Shown one piece after another: positions 33,038-41,976 of a stretch of DNA of 64,000 bases (positions are counted from its first letter, which is position 1; each line of letters opens with the position of its first letter). Below the pieces are notes generated by a model. The model had not been told where the DNA came from. It did not search any database and saw only the letters and a list, made by a program, of their open reading frames with translations. Source of the stretch: BM003 sp963783695 (GTDB lineage Bacteria > Pseudomonadota > Gammaproteobacteria > Steroidobacterales > BM003); the NCBI GenBank assembly GCA_963783695.1, contig CAWAOM010000008.1:62001-126000 (forward strand), in the 5' to 3' direction. Made by a program: the position numbers and the translations under genes.

Positions 33038-34647
33038 GCAAGGACACGCTGGAACATACGTTCGCGAGGCTGGAGGCCGAACCCGACGAACAAAGCAGGC
33101 AGCACCTGTGGGACAGGATCGTCGAACACATCAAGAGCGGCCGCAGAGGCTTTCCGGCCAAGAAGGCCATCACGTTTTTGCAGCCGCTGCACAATCGGCG
33201 CGACTTCGCCAACCTCGAGCGTGTCGCGGATACCCTGATCAACTATGGCTCGGATCACCCCGGCGTCCGCCGTCATTATGCCCAGGCCCTGATCGAACGC
33301 GGCTCGTTCGCCGCCGCGATTGCGATACTCGATACGCTCGCCACGCCGGCGGTAAGAAAATCCGACCCGGCCGAATACGACGAGGCACTGGGCCTGCGCG
33401 GGCGAGTCTACAAACAGCTTTACCTGAACTCGTCCATATTCAAGCGCCCGAAAATACTCGAGAAAGCCATCGACAATTACATGCGTGGCTACCGCCGTAA
33501 CCGCACCGATAATTACTGGCACGGTATCAATGCCGCCGCGATGTTGCACCGCGCCGCCGCAGACAAGTTGCGTCTTGGCGGCAAATACAGTGGCCCGAAG
33601 ACTCGCGCGCGCGGGATCGCCGCCAGGATACGCGCCATGCTGGAGGCGAAAACGCAGTTGTCGCCGTGGGAAACGGTGACAATCGCCGAGGCCTGCTTGC
33701 TGCTGGGTGAGTTCGACAAGGCGTTGTTCTGGTACTCGCGTTTCGCCAACACCGACGCAGTCACGGCATTCACACTCGGCAGTACGCTGCACCAGCTGCA
33801 GCAAGTATGGCGGCTGGAAAGCGCCGACCCGCGCGCCCGCGAGATTGTCAGCATGGTGCAAGCGGCATTGCTCGCCAAGGAAGGCGGCGGGCTCGATCTC
33901 CGCTGCGAAAACATCGATATCGACTTTCTCCATGACCTTGAGGATGACAAGCAATTCGAGGCCGTCCTCGGCAACGACGCATTCAATAGTTACAAGTGGT
34001 TCGTGCTGGCGATAGATCGTGCCCACAACGTTGCCCAGATTCTCGACCCGACCGACAACGCAATCGGCACCGGTTTTCTCGTTCGCGGCGGCGATATCGC
34101 CGAGTCACTGGGCGAAGAGACGTTACTGCTCACCAATGCCCATGTCGTTTCCGAAGATGAACGCGATCGTGGCGCCCTGCCGCGCGACCGGGCGCGCATC
34201 AAGTTCGAGTTGTCCGACGACGCAGCGGAATTTCGGGCAACGGAAATCATCTGGTCGTCGCCCAGGGACGAACATGATGCAACGCTGTTGCGCCTGGACC
34301 GGACACCCAGGGCAAAAGAGACATTTCCGATCGCGCGCAACCTGCCGCTCGCGGATGGCACACAACGGGTCTATATCATCGGTCATCCAAAGGGCATGAA
34401 GTTGCAGTTTTCGATAAAGGACAACAAGCTGCTCGCGCTCAAGGAACGCTTTGTTCACTATCGTGCGCCCACCCAGGGCGGCAGTTCGGGAAGCCCGGTA
34501 TTCAACGAATACTGGGAGCTGATTGCGCTGCATCATGCCGGTGGATTCAATGTGCCGAGACTCGACGGCAAAGGCGTTTACGCGGCCAATGAGGGGATTT
34601 CGATTCTCTCAATCATCGCACAGATTCGCCAATCGCTCGGGGCCTGA
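33034..34647 (+). CDS. TPR-trypsin-like serine protease
   Basis: 537 residues. GTG start overlaps the hydrolase stop. No signal peptide or transmembrane segment, so it is cytosolic, which is unusual for a trypsin-like protease. Residues about 1-310 are helical repeats resembling the TPR-like MAP3K-TRAF-binding domain seen in other bacterial proteins (GFPAKKAITFLQPLHNRRDF, then HYAQALIERGSFAAAI). Residues about 330-537 are a trypsin/Deg-type protease with an intact triad: H370 in TNAHVVS, D415 in DEHDATLLRL, S485 in GGSSGSPVF. The N-terminal scaffold may sense a partner or signal. Family members with this layout are considered candidate effectors in bacterial conflict systems; here that is inference. 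Confidence 0.82.
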   Translation: MSKDTLEHTFARLEAEPDEQSRQHLWDRIVEHIKSGRRGFPAKKAITFLQPLHNRRDFANLERVADTLINYGSDHPGVRRHYAQALIERGSFAAAIAILDTLATPAVRKSDPAEYDEALGLRGRVYKQLYLNSSIFKRPKILEKAIDNYMRGYRRNRTDNYWHGINAAAMLHRAAADKLRLGGKYSGPKTRARGIAARIRAMLEAKTQLSPWETVTIAEACLLLGEFDKALFWYSRFANTDAVTAFTLGSTLHQLQQVWRLESADPRAREIVSMVQAALLAKEGGGLDLRCENIDIDFLHDLEDDKQFEAVLGNDAFNSYKWFVLAIDRAHNVAQILDPTDNAIGTGFLVRGGDIAESLGEETLLLTNAHVVSEDERDRGALPRDRARIKFELSDDAAEFRATEIIWSSPRDEHDATLLRLDRTPRAKETFPIARNLPLADGTQRVYIIGHPKGMKLQFSIKDNKLLALKERFVHYRAPTQGGSSGSPVFNEYWELIALHHAGGFNVPRLDGKGVYAANEGISILSIIAQIRQSLGA

Positions 34648-34732
34648 AAGTGCTCGCCATGAGATCATCGAATACGGCGAGACCCGCGGCGCTGCCGGGT
34701 AGAAACACCATCTTCGCCACGGGGGTCTGTTG

Positions 34733-35704
34733 GTGAGAATCGGGGCGCGTGCTATCCATACGATTTTCCTGTTGCTGCTACCGTTGATCGTGGCCGTTTT
34801 TGGCATTGGATTCGGTACAGCGCTGTTGCTGGTGCTCGCGCTGTTGTTATGGCGTTGGGCGCTGACGTTGCATGCAATTCTCTTTCCGCCCAGCGGTCCC
34901 GAACTTTGCCTCGAGACGATCGGTGCGAGCCATTTTGTAGAGAAGGTTCGCTGGTCGATGGATCGTCTCGGCGTCCCGTACGAGGAACGCCAGAATACCG
35001 GCGTGCTGGGCGTTTTCTTCGTCGGCCGCACCGTGCCCAAGCTGCATGTGCGAACCGGTATGGTGATCTCGGCAATCGGCAACTCGTCCGACATCCTGCG
35101 CTACCTGTGGGGCCGTTACGCCACCGAGTATGGCGAGCGCGCCACTTTTCTCGCCCCTTCGGCCGAAGCACTCGAACTGGAGAGACAACTGGATCGGTAC
35201 GGCCGCTATATGCAGCAATGGATCTATCACAACATCCTGCCGCACCGTTCGCTGACGCTGCATGCCTGGGGTTGCGACGACCCCTCCCTGCCGGCGTGGC
35301 AGCGCGGCGCCGTGCGTCTTTGCTTCCCGCTGCTACGGGTCCTGATGCGCAAGGCGTTCCGTCTCGGTCCGGCCACCCATGACAAAACACTCGCACGGGC
35401 CGGTGATTTCCTGCAGGCGATGGAGGATAGGCTCGGCGACGGCAGGACGACGCTGCTGGGCGGACCCGAGATCAGCTTCATCGACATTACCTTCGCATCG
35501 CTTTCAGGACTGTGGACGTTTCCGGACAACTACGGCGGCGGCAGAGCCGATCGCGTGACTCCGCACGACTACGACGTGCCCGCGCAGATGCAGGCCGAGG
35601 TCGATGCATGGCGTCAGAGTTTTCCGCGGGTCGTGGCTTGGGTCGAACGCCTTTATGCAACCGAGCGGCTGCCTGCCGCTGCGGTCAGGCCGATTTCGGT
35701 TTAA
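34733..35704 (+). CDS. membrane-anchored GST-like protein
   Basis: 323 residues from GTG 34733, placed after GGGGG; TTG 34730 is possible. One or two hydrophobic helices (about 10-45) come first, then a GST N-terminal domain (IGASHFVEKVRWSMDRLGVP and GRTVPKLHVRTGMVISAIGN, the cis-Pro and gamma-Glu regions) and a GST-type C-terminal domain with FIDITFASLSGLW near the end. Anchored GST-like proteins are uncommon. The 3' end overlaps the convergent DUF6159 gene by 20 bases. Confidence 0.7.
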   Translation: MRIGARAIHTIFLLLLPLIVAVFGIGFGTALLLVLALLLWRWALTLHAILFPPSGPELCLETIGASHFVEKVRWSMDRLGVPYEERQNTGVLGVFFVGRTVPKLHVRTGMVISAIGNSSDILRYLWGRYATEYGERATFLAPSAEALELERQLDRYGRYMQQWIYHNILPHRSLTLHAWGCDDPSLPAWQRGAVRLCFPLLRVLMRKAFRLGPATHDKTLARAGDFLQAMEDRLGDGRTTLLGGPEISFIDITFASLSGLWTFPDNYGGGRADRVTPHDYDVPAQMQAEVDAWRQSFPRVVAWVERLYATERLPAAAVRPISV

Positions 35705-36527
35705 ACGCCTCGCCGAGCAACTCACGTGCCGGATCCGACTGGTCGGGACCGTCGACAGCGTAGCGGTATAAAGCGGCGGAGAAGATTCCCTGCAGTGCTC
35801 CCTGGATCAGGGCCACGATCATTAGCGAGACCACCCCGACCACGAAGACCGTCATGACGGCCGGGCCGCTCCCCTGCACCATCGCGACCAACCCGGCGAA
35901 CACAAACATCATCCCGATATAGACGAAGACGAAAACAAATCCGAGACCGGCGTTCGCGATGATATTTTCGCCCCAGGTTTCTTTCAGCAGAGTAGCGCTT
36001 TCCTTCACCGCGTCCACCGGTCCTATGTCGCGGGCGACCAGCACCGGAACGGTCAGGAATGTCGCAACGGTCCAGGCAAGCCCGACCAGCCCGATGATGA
36101 ACTGGCCAATGAAGCCAAGCCGCTCGGCGAGGGCGCGAAGAATTACGCCGACAGTCGCCGCGATCATCGCGTAACCGAATATTTTGCCGCTCTTCGATGC
36201 AGCTATCCTCAATCCGTCGCGAACTGTCGGATCACCGCCGTCCATTCGGATCAGCGCCGCGCCCACCAGCGCGGCATTGAAGAAAAAGATCACGAAATAC
36301 TCGACCAGGTACAACGCGAACATAACCGCATAACCGCCCGCGCTTACCTTTGTCGGGCCATCCTCGGTCGCGATTCCGGTCTGCATCAACAACGGTACGA
36401 AAGTCAGTGCCACCAGGACCGCGGCAATTGTCGATAGCAACGGAAACAGCAGCAGTTCCCGGTCCTGTCGCAGCACACTCGCACTGTACTTGATCAGGCT
36501 CCAGCTCCGCGACAACTTCTCAATCAT
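35685..36527 (-). CDS. DUF6159-like polytopic membrane protein
   Basis: 280 residues. The cytosolic N-terminus IEKLSRSWSLIKYSASVLRQDRELLLFPLLS is typical of DUF6159. Six to seven hydrophobic helices follow, with the loop RDIGPVDAVKESATLLKETW in the second half, recurrent in this family. Function is unknown. The 3' end overlaps that of the convergent GST-like gene. Confidence 0.75.
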   Translation of the reverse strand: MIEKLSRSWSLIKYSASVLRQDRELLLFPLLSTIAAVLVALTFVPLLMQTGIATEDGPTKVSAGGYAVMFALYLVEYFVIFFFNAALVGAALIRMDGGDPTVRDGLRIAASKSGKIFGYAMIAATVGVILRALAERLGFIGQFIIGLVGLAWTVATFLTVPVLVARDIGPVDAVKESATLLKETWGENIIANAGLGFVFVFVYIGMMFVFAGLVAMVQGSGPAVMTVFVVGVVSLMIVALIQGALQGIFSAALYRYAVDGPDQSDPARELLGEAFKPKSA

Positions 36528-36887
36528 TTGGCGCCGACCTCAATTACCGCAACAGCCGTGAATTGTAGCACTGTGCAATCTCCTCTCCCTGTGCCCTACC
36601 GTTCACAATGCCGACGTCGCTGTGCAGAAAATTCCGATGCATAATGTGCGAAATGCGATAGCGCATCTGCGGGGGCCGGGAAATGCCTCAATAGGGAACG
36701 GCAATATCAGGCCCGGGATGTCCAGAGATTACGCAATGCGCGGCAATCTCGCCGATAAATCCGGTGCGTCAGTCCTCCGCTTTACTGCCCGCGCGGGTAA
36801 TCGCACCACCCGCGAGATGTCCTGACGCGTTACCATGACGTAAGTTCTGCTGCTTCATCCGGGTCATCGCCCGAAAAGGAGAAAACG
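36528..36887. other. intergenic region, no supported gene
   Basis: 360 bases between divergent genes. A 67-codon plus-strand frame at 36622-36825 has no ribosome-binding site or recognisable sequence. Probably promoter DNA for both neighbours. Confidence 0.35.
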
Positions 36888-37358
36888 ATGCGACTCATCC
36901 TGCTGACCCTTGCCGTCATCGTGCTGCTGACGGGATCCCCATCGCGCGCGGATACGTCCGAACCCTTCACTACAGTGCAGAATCTTTTTGCCGCAATCGC
37001 GCGCTTCGATTATGACGGTATGCGGGCGCAGGTCGCCGATGATTTTCAACTGCTGGAAGTCGGAGAATTGTGGAACATCGATACGCTGGTGGCACAGATC
37101 GGCGAGTACGAGGGCAAACTTGAGCGGCGCAATTACTTCAGCCTGATTGACAGCGGGCAGGACGGCGATCTCGCCTGGGTCAGCTACTGGAACATGGCGC
37201 GATACAAGACTGCCGACCAGGAAGCCAACCGGGCGTGGATAGAGAGCGCCGTGCTGATTCGCACCGACGCGGACTGGAAAATCCGCCTGCTGCATTCCAC
37301 CGCAATTCCACGCGACAAAGCCCCGGAGGGAGTGCAATTCACCGAGTACGTACAGTAG
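36888..37358 (+). CDS. exported SnoaL/NTF2-like protein
   Basis: 156 residues with AAAAGGAG before the ATG. Signal peptide MRLILLTLAVIVLLTGSPSRAD. The mature part is one NTF2-like/DUF4440-type fold: TVQNLFAAIARFDYDGMRAQ, DDFQLLEVGELWNIDTLVAQ, NYFSLIDSGQDGDLAWVSYW and DADWKIRLLHSTAIP. Such folds bind small ligands or act as isomerases; no catalytic set can be named. Stands alone. Confidence 0.75.
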   Translation: MRLILLTLAVIVLLTGSPSRADTSEPFTTVQNLFAAIARFDYDGMRAQVADDFQLLEVGELWNIDTLVAQIGEYEGKLERRNYFSLIDSGQDGDLAWVSYWNMARYKTADQEANRAWIESAVLIRTDADWKIRLLHSTAIPRDKAPEGVQFTEYVQ

Positions 37359-37603
37359 TGAGGCACTGTCGTGGGCGCGGAAGCTTTACCCAAGCAGCCG
37401 CAGCCCGATCCGGATCGTACCGATTCGATGTTACCGCTCACCGCACCGACCAGCCGCGGCAGAGCCGGTCGATCCATTGAACACATGTATTTTGTCACCG
37501 CGACCGGAGGCTACTGGCCCACGTTTGCAGGCGGCGGCAAAAGCCGTTCAAGCCCTCGCAGCCCGGCAGACACGACTTCCTTGCGAGCGCGCTGTCAGCG
37601 TTG

Positions 37604-39136
37604 CTAGCGCCTGCCCGGCGCCTGGTGGCATATCCTGAAGACAACAAACTCGGCCGGTTTGACCGGCGCGATCCCGATTTCGCAAACCAGTCGGCCGCTG
37701 TCGATATCGGCCTGAGTCATTGTCGCGCGGTCGCATCTTACGAAGAACGCCTCCTCTTGCCGCGCTCCCTGCAGCGCGCCATTGCGCCACACGCTTTGCA
37801 GAAAAGCCTCGACCGACGCCCTGACGCTTTCCCACAATGGCATTGCATTCGGTTCGAAAACCGCCCATTGCGTACCCTTGTCGATACTCTCCTGGAGATA
37901 GATAGCCAAACGCCTGACACTGATATATTTCCACTCCGGGTCGCTCGACATCGTGCGCGCTCCCCACAGGCGAATACCGCGGTTGCTGCTGCGGAAATCG
38001 CGAATCACGTTCACGCCGCGCGGGTTGAGCAGGTCCTGGTCCTCCGCGGTGACGGCAAACTCGAGATCGATCGCACCCCGCACCACTGCATTGGCCGGCG
38101 CCTTGTGTACGCCGCGTGTCGTGTCGGTCCGTACAAAAATCCCGGCGACATGGCCGACCGGCGGAATCGTGACCGTGGCATTGGTGAGAGGATGCCGGAC
38201 CCGAATCCATGGCCAGTACACCGCCGCCATCGTCGATGGCGGCTGCGGCTCGCTCATCGCCGCTGCATCGCGCTGCCCGCGGGCAACGCTAAAAATACCA
38301 AAGCGGTCGCCGGCACCCACGCACTGTTTCTGCACGTGTTCGCGCAGACCCGCCACGACATGCTCATCCGGCGCCGCCAGCAACGCGATCTCGTCTACCC
38401 TGGCCAGACCCTCAAGACCGGTTGTCAGCGGGCCGTCCATCGCGGCAACGAGACGGTCGCCGCCAATGTAGTCGTGAATATCGGGCAAGTCGCCGGACAG
38501 CCCGCCGGCAAGCGCCACCGGACCTGCATTGGCCGGCCGCGCAGGCGTGCCACGCCACTCGGCGCGTATAAGCACCGAGCGTGCCAGCGCAGTCAACGTG
38601 ACCGCGGCATCGTTGCCGGTGCAACCGAGACTGTCGAATTCCTCCAGTTCGCTGGGCACATCAAACCCGGGCAGAGTGCGGTTGGCGGCGACCGTCGGAT
38701 CGAGCGGAGCGGCCGCGGCGATGCCATCGCGATAATAGGCAACGATGACCCTGAACCGGGTTGGGTCCGCGGCGGCCGCGGCGGTGATCCAGATCCAGGT
38801 ATTCTGGCCCGCCTCGCCGGGGCCGATTGCCGTCAGGCGCAAAGGTCCCGCGTCGTGGATGGCCGCGGTGGCATGACGCCCGGAGACACGGGCAACAAAA
38901 CACCTGCGCCCGCCGTTTGCGAAAAAGCCGTGCACGGCATGGCCAAGGTAGCGATCGGTCAACGGATCGCCGTACAGGCGACGGTACTCGGCATAGCTCG
39001 TTACCGCGCGGACCTGCAGCGGGCCACGTTCGGTCTCCCCCGCCATGCCGAGCGTGGTAGTGGCGATGCCGTTTATCGCGCGTCGCGTCGTCGGAATTTC
39101 CCTGACATAATCGCCGGGCAACCGGATTCTCGGCAT
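37604..39136 (-). CDS. phage tail sheath protein, orphan
   Basis: 510 residues from the ATG at 39136 with GGGAGG upstream; the frame is open further but not protein-like. N-terminal PGDYVREIPTTRRAINGIAT and the segment GPLQVRAVTSYAEYRRLYGD are classic for tail sheath proteins of Myoviridae, tailocins and extracellular contractile injection systems. The C-terminus is also canonical (NVIRDFRSSNRGIRLWGART, WKYISVRRLAIYLQESIDKG, FEPNAMPLWESVRASVEAFL and FFVRCDRATMTQADIDSGRL). The gene is full length. No tube, baseplate, ATPase or other tail gene lies within the window on either side. Confidence 0.9.
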   Translation of the reverse strand: MPRIRLPGDYVREIPTTRRAINGIATTTLGMAGETERGPLQVRAVTSYAEYRRLYGDPLTDRYLGHAVHGFFANGGRRCFVARVSGRHATAAIHDAGPLRLTAIGPGEAGQNTWIWITAAAAADPTRFRVIVAYYRDGIAAAAPLDPTVAANRTLPGFDVPSELEEFDSLGCTGNDAAVTLTALARSVLIRAEWRGTPARPANAGPVALAGGLSGDLPDIHDYIGGDRLVAAMDGPLTTGLEGLARVDEIALLAAPDEHVVAGLREHVQKQCVGAGDRFGIFSVARGQRDAAAMSEPQPPSTMAAVYWPWIRVRHPLTNATVTIPPVGHVAGIFVRTDTTRGVHKAPANAVVRGAIDLEFAVTAEDQDLLNPRGVNVIRDFRSSNRGIRLWGARTMSSDPEWKYISVRRLAIYLQESIDKGTQWAVFEPNAMPLWESVRASVEAFLQSVWRNGALQGARQEEAFFVRCDRATMTQADIDSGRLVCEIGIAPVKPAEFVVFRICHQAPGRR

Positions 39137-39457
39137 CGCAAGACCTCCCCGTCTCGAGTTGTTTTGCATCGCCCCGGACTGACAACGCTCTATGTCCGGT
39201 GTCCCGCTTGCAAGTATGGCAGGTAGTTCGGAAATTTCCGGGACTGAAAGACCGGATTGGCAACGGCATCGGTGACGCGCAGCCGAGTCGCCCGACCGCA
39301 GATCGGCATGCCGCGTCGGCATGCGGCGACATCGGTTAAATCCATATCGTGATTACCGGCGAACTCCCGAACGGAGAGGTCAGGGTCCGCCGCGTGCCGC
39401 TCAAGGCCCTTGGCAACGTCACCTGGCCATTCAACTTGTCTACGGGATCGGAAGAAC
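39137..39457. other. intergenic region with a doubtful short frame
   Basis: 321 bases. A minus-strand frame (39345 to 39190) encodes a 51-residue sequence with DLTDVAACRRGMPICGRATR; it has no ribosome-binding site and no family, though its position just upstream of the sheath gene is notable. Within it, CGACGCGGCATGCC is directly repeated in part. I do not call it. Confidence 0.3.
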
Positions 39458-39952
39458 ATGAAAAAGACCGCCACTGCGCTTGCACCTGAACAGGAATCGG
39501 TCTGGGATTACCCGCGACCACCGCGGCTGGAGCCGAGCGCGCGTCGCGTCCGCATCGAGTTTGCCGGCGAGGTCATCGCCGACAGTACGCGGGCGTTTCG
39601 GGTACTCGAGACCAGCCACCCACCGACCTGGTATCTCCCGCCCGCCGACGTGCGGCAGAACTTTCTGGTACCCGGCTCCGGGCAGAGTCTGTGCGAATGG
39701 AAAGGCCACGCCGCGTATGCATCGCTCGTGATCGGCGAGCGTCAAAGTGCCAATGCCGCATGGTTCTATCCCCATCCGACGCTCGCGTTCGGGGATATTC
39801 GGGGCTACTACGCTTTCTATCCGTCGCGGGTGGATGCCTGCTATGTCGACGAATTCCGCGTCGAGTGTCAGCCGGGCGACTTCTACGGCGGCTGGATCAC
39901 ACCCGATGTCGCCGGCCCGTTCAAGGGTGGCGCCGGCACCGCGGGCTGGTAG
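39458..39952 (+). CDS. DUF427 family protein
   Basis: 164 residues from an ATG preceded by GGAAGA. DUF427 signature: RRVRIEFAGEVIADSTRAFR, VLETSHPPTWYLPPADV, SLCEWKGHAAYASL and AWFYPHPT, then YYAFYPSRVDACYVD. It is a soluble beta-rich domain of unknown function, fairly common in proteobacteria and cyanobacteria. It is divergent from the tail sheath gene and converges with the TIR-like gene (23-base gap). Confidence 0.87.
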   Translation: MKKTATALAPEQESVWDYPRPPRLEPSARRVRIEFAGEVIADSTRAFRVLETSHPPTWYLPPADVRQNFLVPGSGQSLCEWKGHAAYASLVIGERQSANAAWFYPHPTLAFGDIRGYYAFYPSRVDACYVDEFRVECQPGDFYGGWITPDVAGPFKGGAGTAGW

Positions 39953-39975
39953 CCATCGCGAGTCCAGCAAAGCAA

Positions 39976-40977
39976 TCAGGTCAGTTTGTCGACAAACGGT
40001 TTCAGTGTGCGCGGCAGATCAATCACCATCCGTGCGGTCGACGGCGTCAGCCCGAAGACCCACCAGGTGCGTGGACGCACTTTCGGCAATGCCCGCGGCG
40101 TGCCATCGGATTTGAAATCCACAAACTGACTCGTGCCCAGCACGGCCGGCAGAGGCGCACTGCAAAACGGCTGGACGCGTTCGCGAAAAAGCGCATATCG
40201 CGCCTGCCTTTCCGCCTCCATGCGCTCGAACGCGCGCGAGGAAAACGGCATCCGCGACGGATGAAATTTAAAAAAGCGCTGCCACACGTTGCGGCGCCGC
40301 TCGGCATGCTCCACGAACGGAAAGAAAAACAGGATGCGCTCGGGTGGCACCTGCTGCATCGTTGTCTCGACCTCCCACCACAGGCCTTCCGTTCGCCCGA
40401 TAACCAGCACCACGACCGCTGCGCGACGACGGAGATACCCTACCGCATCCCGCCAGGCCCGATCGGGCACGAACAGCCGCGCGCCACCAAGCTGGGCGAT
40501 CTTGTTGCCGGGCCGTCCGATACTGACTGCCGGTGCGATGGGCTCCAGCGCCGCACACAGCGATTCCTCGTAGCGGTAAGGGAAAAAATCGCCCAGCGGT
40601 ATCATTCGCGGCGTAGGGTCGATCAGATCGTCGTCATCGAAAGACCGCAGGAATAACACCAGCGGCCTCGACCCTTCGGCCAGCATCGTGTCGGCCGGAC
40701 GGGCGCGAAGACGGCGCGCCAGCGCGACCAGCCATACTCCGCCGAAGAAGCCCACGACCAGGATCACCGCGAAAACCAGGTACCAGCCGTACAGCCGCGG
40801 TCCGAACGGGTCGACCGAGTCACCTACACCCATCATGTGCAACAGGACCATCGGTACTGCGACGCTTGCAATGATCGCGATCCAGCCAATCAAAGTCAGC
40901 CATGGCGCAAGCCCCGGCCGCGGCTGCGGACCCGGGATTGTCTCGAATGGCAGATTGCCGGACTGATTTGTGGCCAT
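39976..40977 (-). CDS. membrane protein with TIR-like C-terminal domain
   Basis: 333 residues. Two hydrophobic helices (about 25-48 and 64-88) are followed by a cytosolic domain beginning RPLVLFLRSFDDDD (103-117). Key further motifs: an APAVSIGRPG strand (about 150-157), GARLFVPDRAWRDAV, and VVVLVIGRTEGLWWE (188-202). The order strand-RSFDDD, G-x-PG, W-x-x-x-V and I-G-x-T-x-G-x-W-W-E is the same as in the protein at 50261-51856 and resembles TIR-fold proteins, where the Glu after W can be catalytic. Fold assignment is inference. A C-terminal extension of about 100 basic residues follows. It stands alone. Confidence 0.65.
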   Translation of the reverse strand: MATNQSGNLPFETIPGPQPRPGLAPWLTLIGWIAIIASVAVPMVLLHMMGVGDSVDPFGPRLYGWYLVFAVILVVGFFGGVWLVALARRLRARPADTMLAEGSRPLVLFLRSFDDDDLIDPTPRMIPLGDFFPYRYEESLCAALEPIAPAVSIGRPGNKIAQLGGARLFVPDRAWRDAVGYLRRRAAVVVLVIGRTEGLWWEVETTMQQVPPERILFFFPFVEHAERRRNVWQRFFKFHPSRMPFSSRAFERMEAERQARYALFRERVQPFCSAPLPAVLGTSQFVDFKSDGTPRALPKVRPRTWWVFGLTPSTARMVIDLPRTLKPFVDKLT

Positions 40978-41135
40978 TTTCCGGTGCTCCGTGACAGAGG
41001 ACGCCGACGCCGCAACATCGTCAGTTTAGATCCATCGCGCGCGGCTTGCCTGGACCAGGCGGTGCCACAAAGGTCATGGCAAGGCTGGAAGAAGGAGTTT
41101 CCCGGCGCCGTCATGAAACCCGTCAGGATCACATT

Positions 41136-41888
41136 TCAAGGCACGACAAATCGCTGAGTACTGGTGTTCCCCGTATCCCGTGCGCGCCAGTCGGCGAGGA
41201 GACTCTCCAGATAGGTGACGGCATTCTCGGTGCCTGCCTCGATGCCGTACACGACGAGATTGAGATACGGCATGCTCGCGTTGTCATCCGCCCGGTACAG
41301 GCTGACGAACGCCGACGAGGCGGTCGCTTCACCACAGCGTTTGTCGCCGCCGGCGTTGCTGCCAGCGCGTAGCGCTCGCAGCGCCTGCGTGATCAGGCCG
41401 GTTTCGGTCGTGGTCTCCTCTGCCATGACCGCGAACGCGGCAGCAACGACATCCTCTCCCACCATCGTATTGGCCTGGACGCTGACATCGTGGCCGGTCT
41501 TCGTGCCGGACCAGCCGGTGACCTCTGCGCCGGTAAACGTCAGCGGCTTGTCGCTCTCGCTAAAGCTCAGCAGCGCATACTGTTGCGCGGCGGCGGCGGC
41601 CACGTTTTTGACGTCCGAGATATGAGCCAGAATTTCCGCAAGCGGCCGATCGGCGCCGAGCTTCTCGGCCGCATACGCTCTCGCCTCGCCATTGCTCGCC
41701 GCCTGGACGATAGCGACTCCCTTGCCCGGCACGGCTGCGGCGATGCCAAAGACCATGAACGAGCAAGATGCGCCCGCCACGACGATTGACTTGCTTTCGG
41801 TATCGAGTTTGGCAACCGACCACGTTGCGCTGACCGCGAGCGGTGCGGCGAGGGATACGACGCCGAGGAGAGCAGGCAATATTTTCAA
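41136..41888 (-). CDS. exported DUF1028 protein (Ntn-hydrolase-like)
   Basis: 250 residues from TTG 41888, chosen because GGGA sits eight bases upstream; TTG 41894 is an alternative. Signal peptide KILPALLGVVSLAAPLAVSA. The mature protein would start at TWSVAKLDTESK, which lines up with the usual start of DUF1028 proteins (normally MTYSIVA, just after the initiator Met). Later motifs: GIAAAVPGKGVAIVQAASN, TGHDVSVQANTMVGEDVV, and the C-terminal DDNASMPYLNLVVYGIEA. DUF1028 is considered part of the Ntn hydrolase clan, so cleavage by signal peptidase could expose the catalytic Thr. Function unknown. Confidence 0.75.
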   Translation of the reverse strand: MKILPALLGVVSLAAPLAVSATWSVAKLDTESKSIVVAGASCSFMVFGIAAAVPGKGVAIVQAASNGEARAYAAEKLGADRPLAEILAHISDVKNVAAAAAQQYALLSFSESDKPLTFTGAEVTGWSGTKTGHDVSVQANTMVGEDVVAAAFAVMAEETTTETGLITQALRALRAGSNAGGDKRCGEATASSAFVSLYRADDNASMPYLNLVVYGIEAGTENAVTYLESLLADWRARDTGNTSTQRFVVP

Positions 41889-41976
41889 CGCCAATATCCC
41901 ATCAGCGAAATCCGTTTGCGTGGCGCACGTGCAGCCAGCGTTCGCTCACATAGCACCGACCTGACAAGCGGCAAAG

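Noticed and set aside
36622..36825. 67-codon open frame, plus strand
   Set aside because: No start signal or recognisable sequence in a divergent promoter region.
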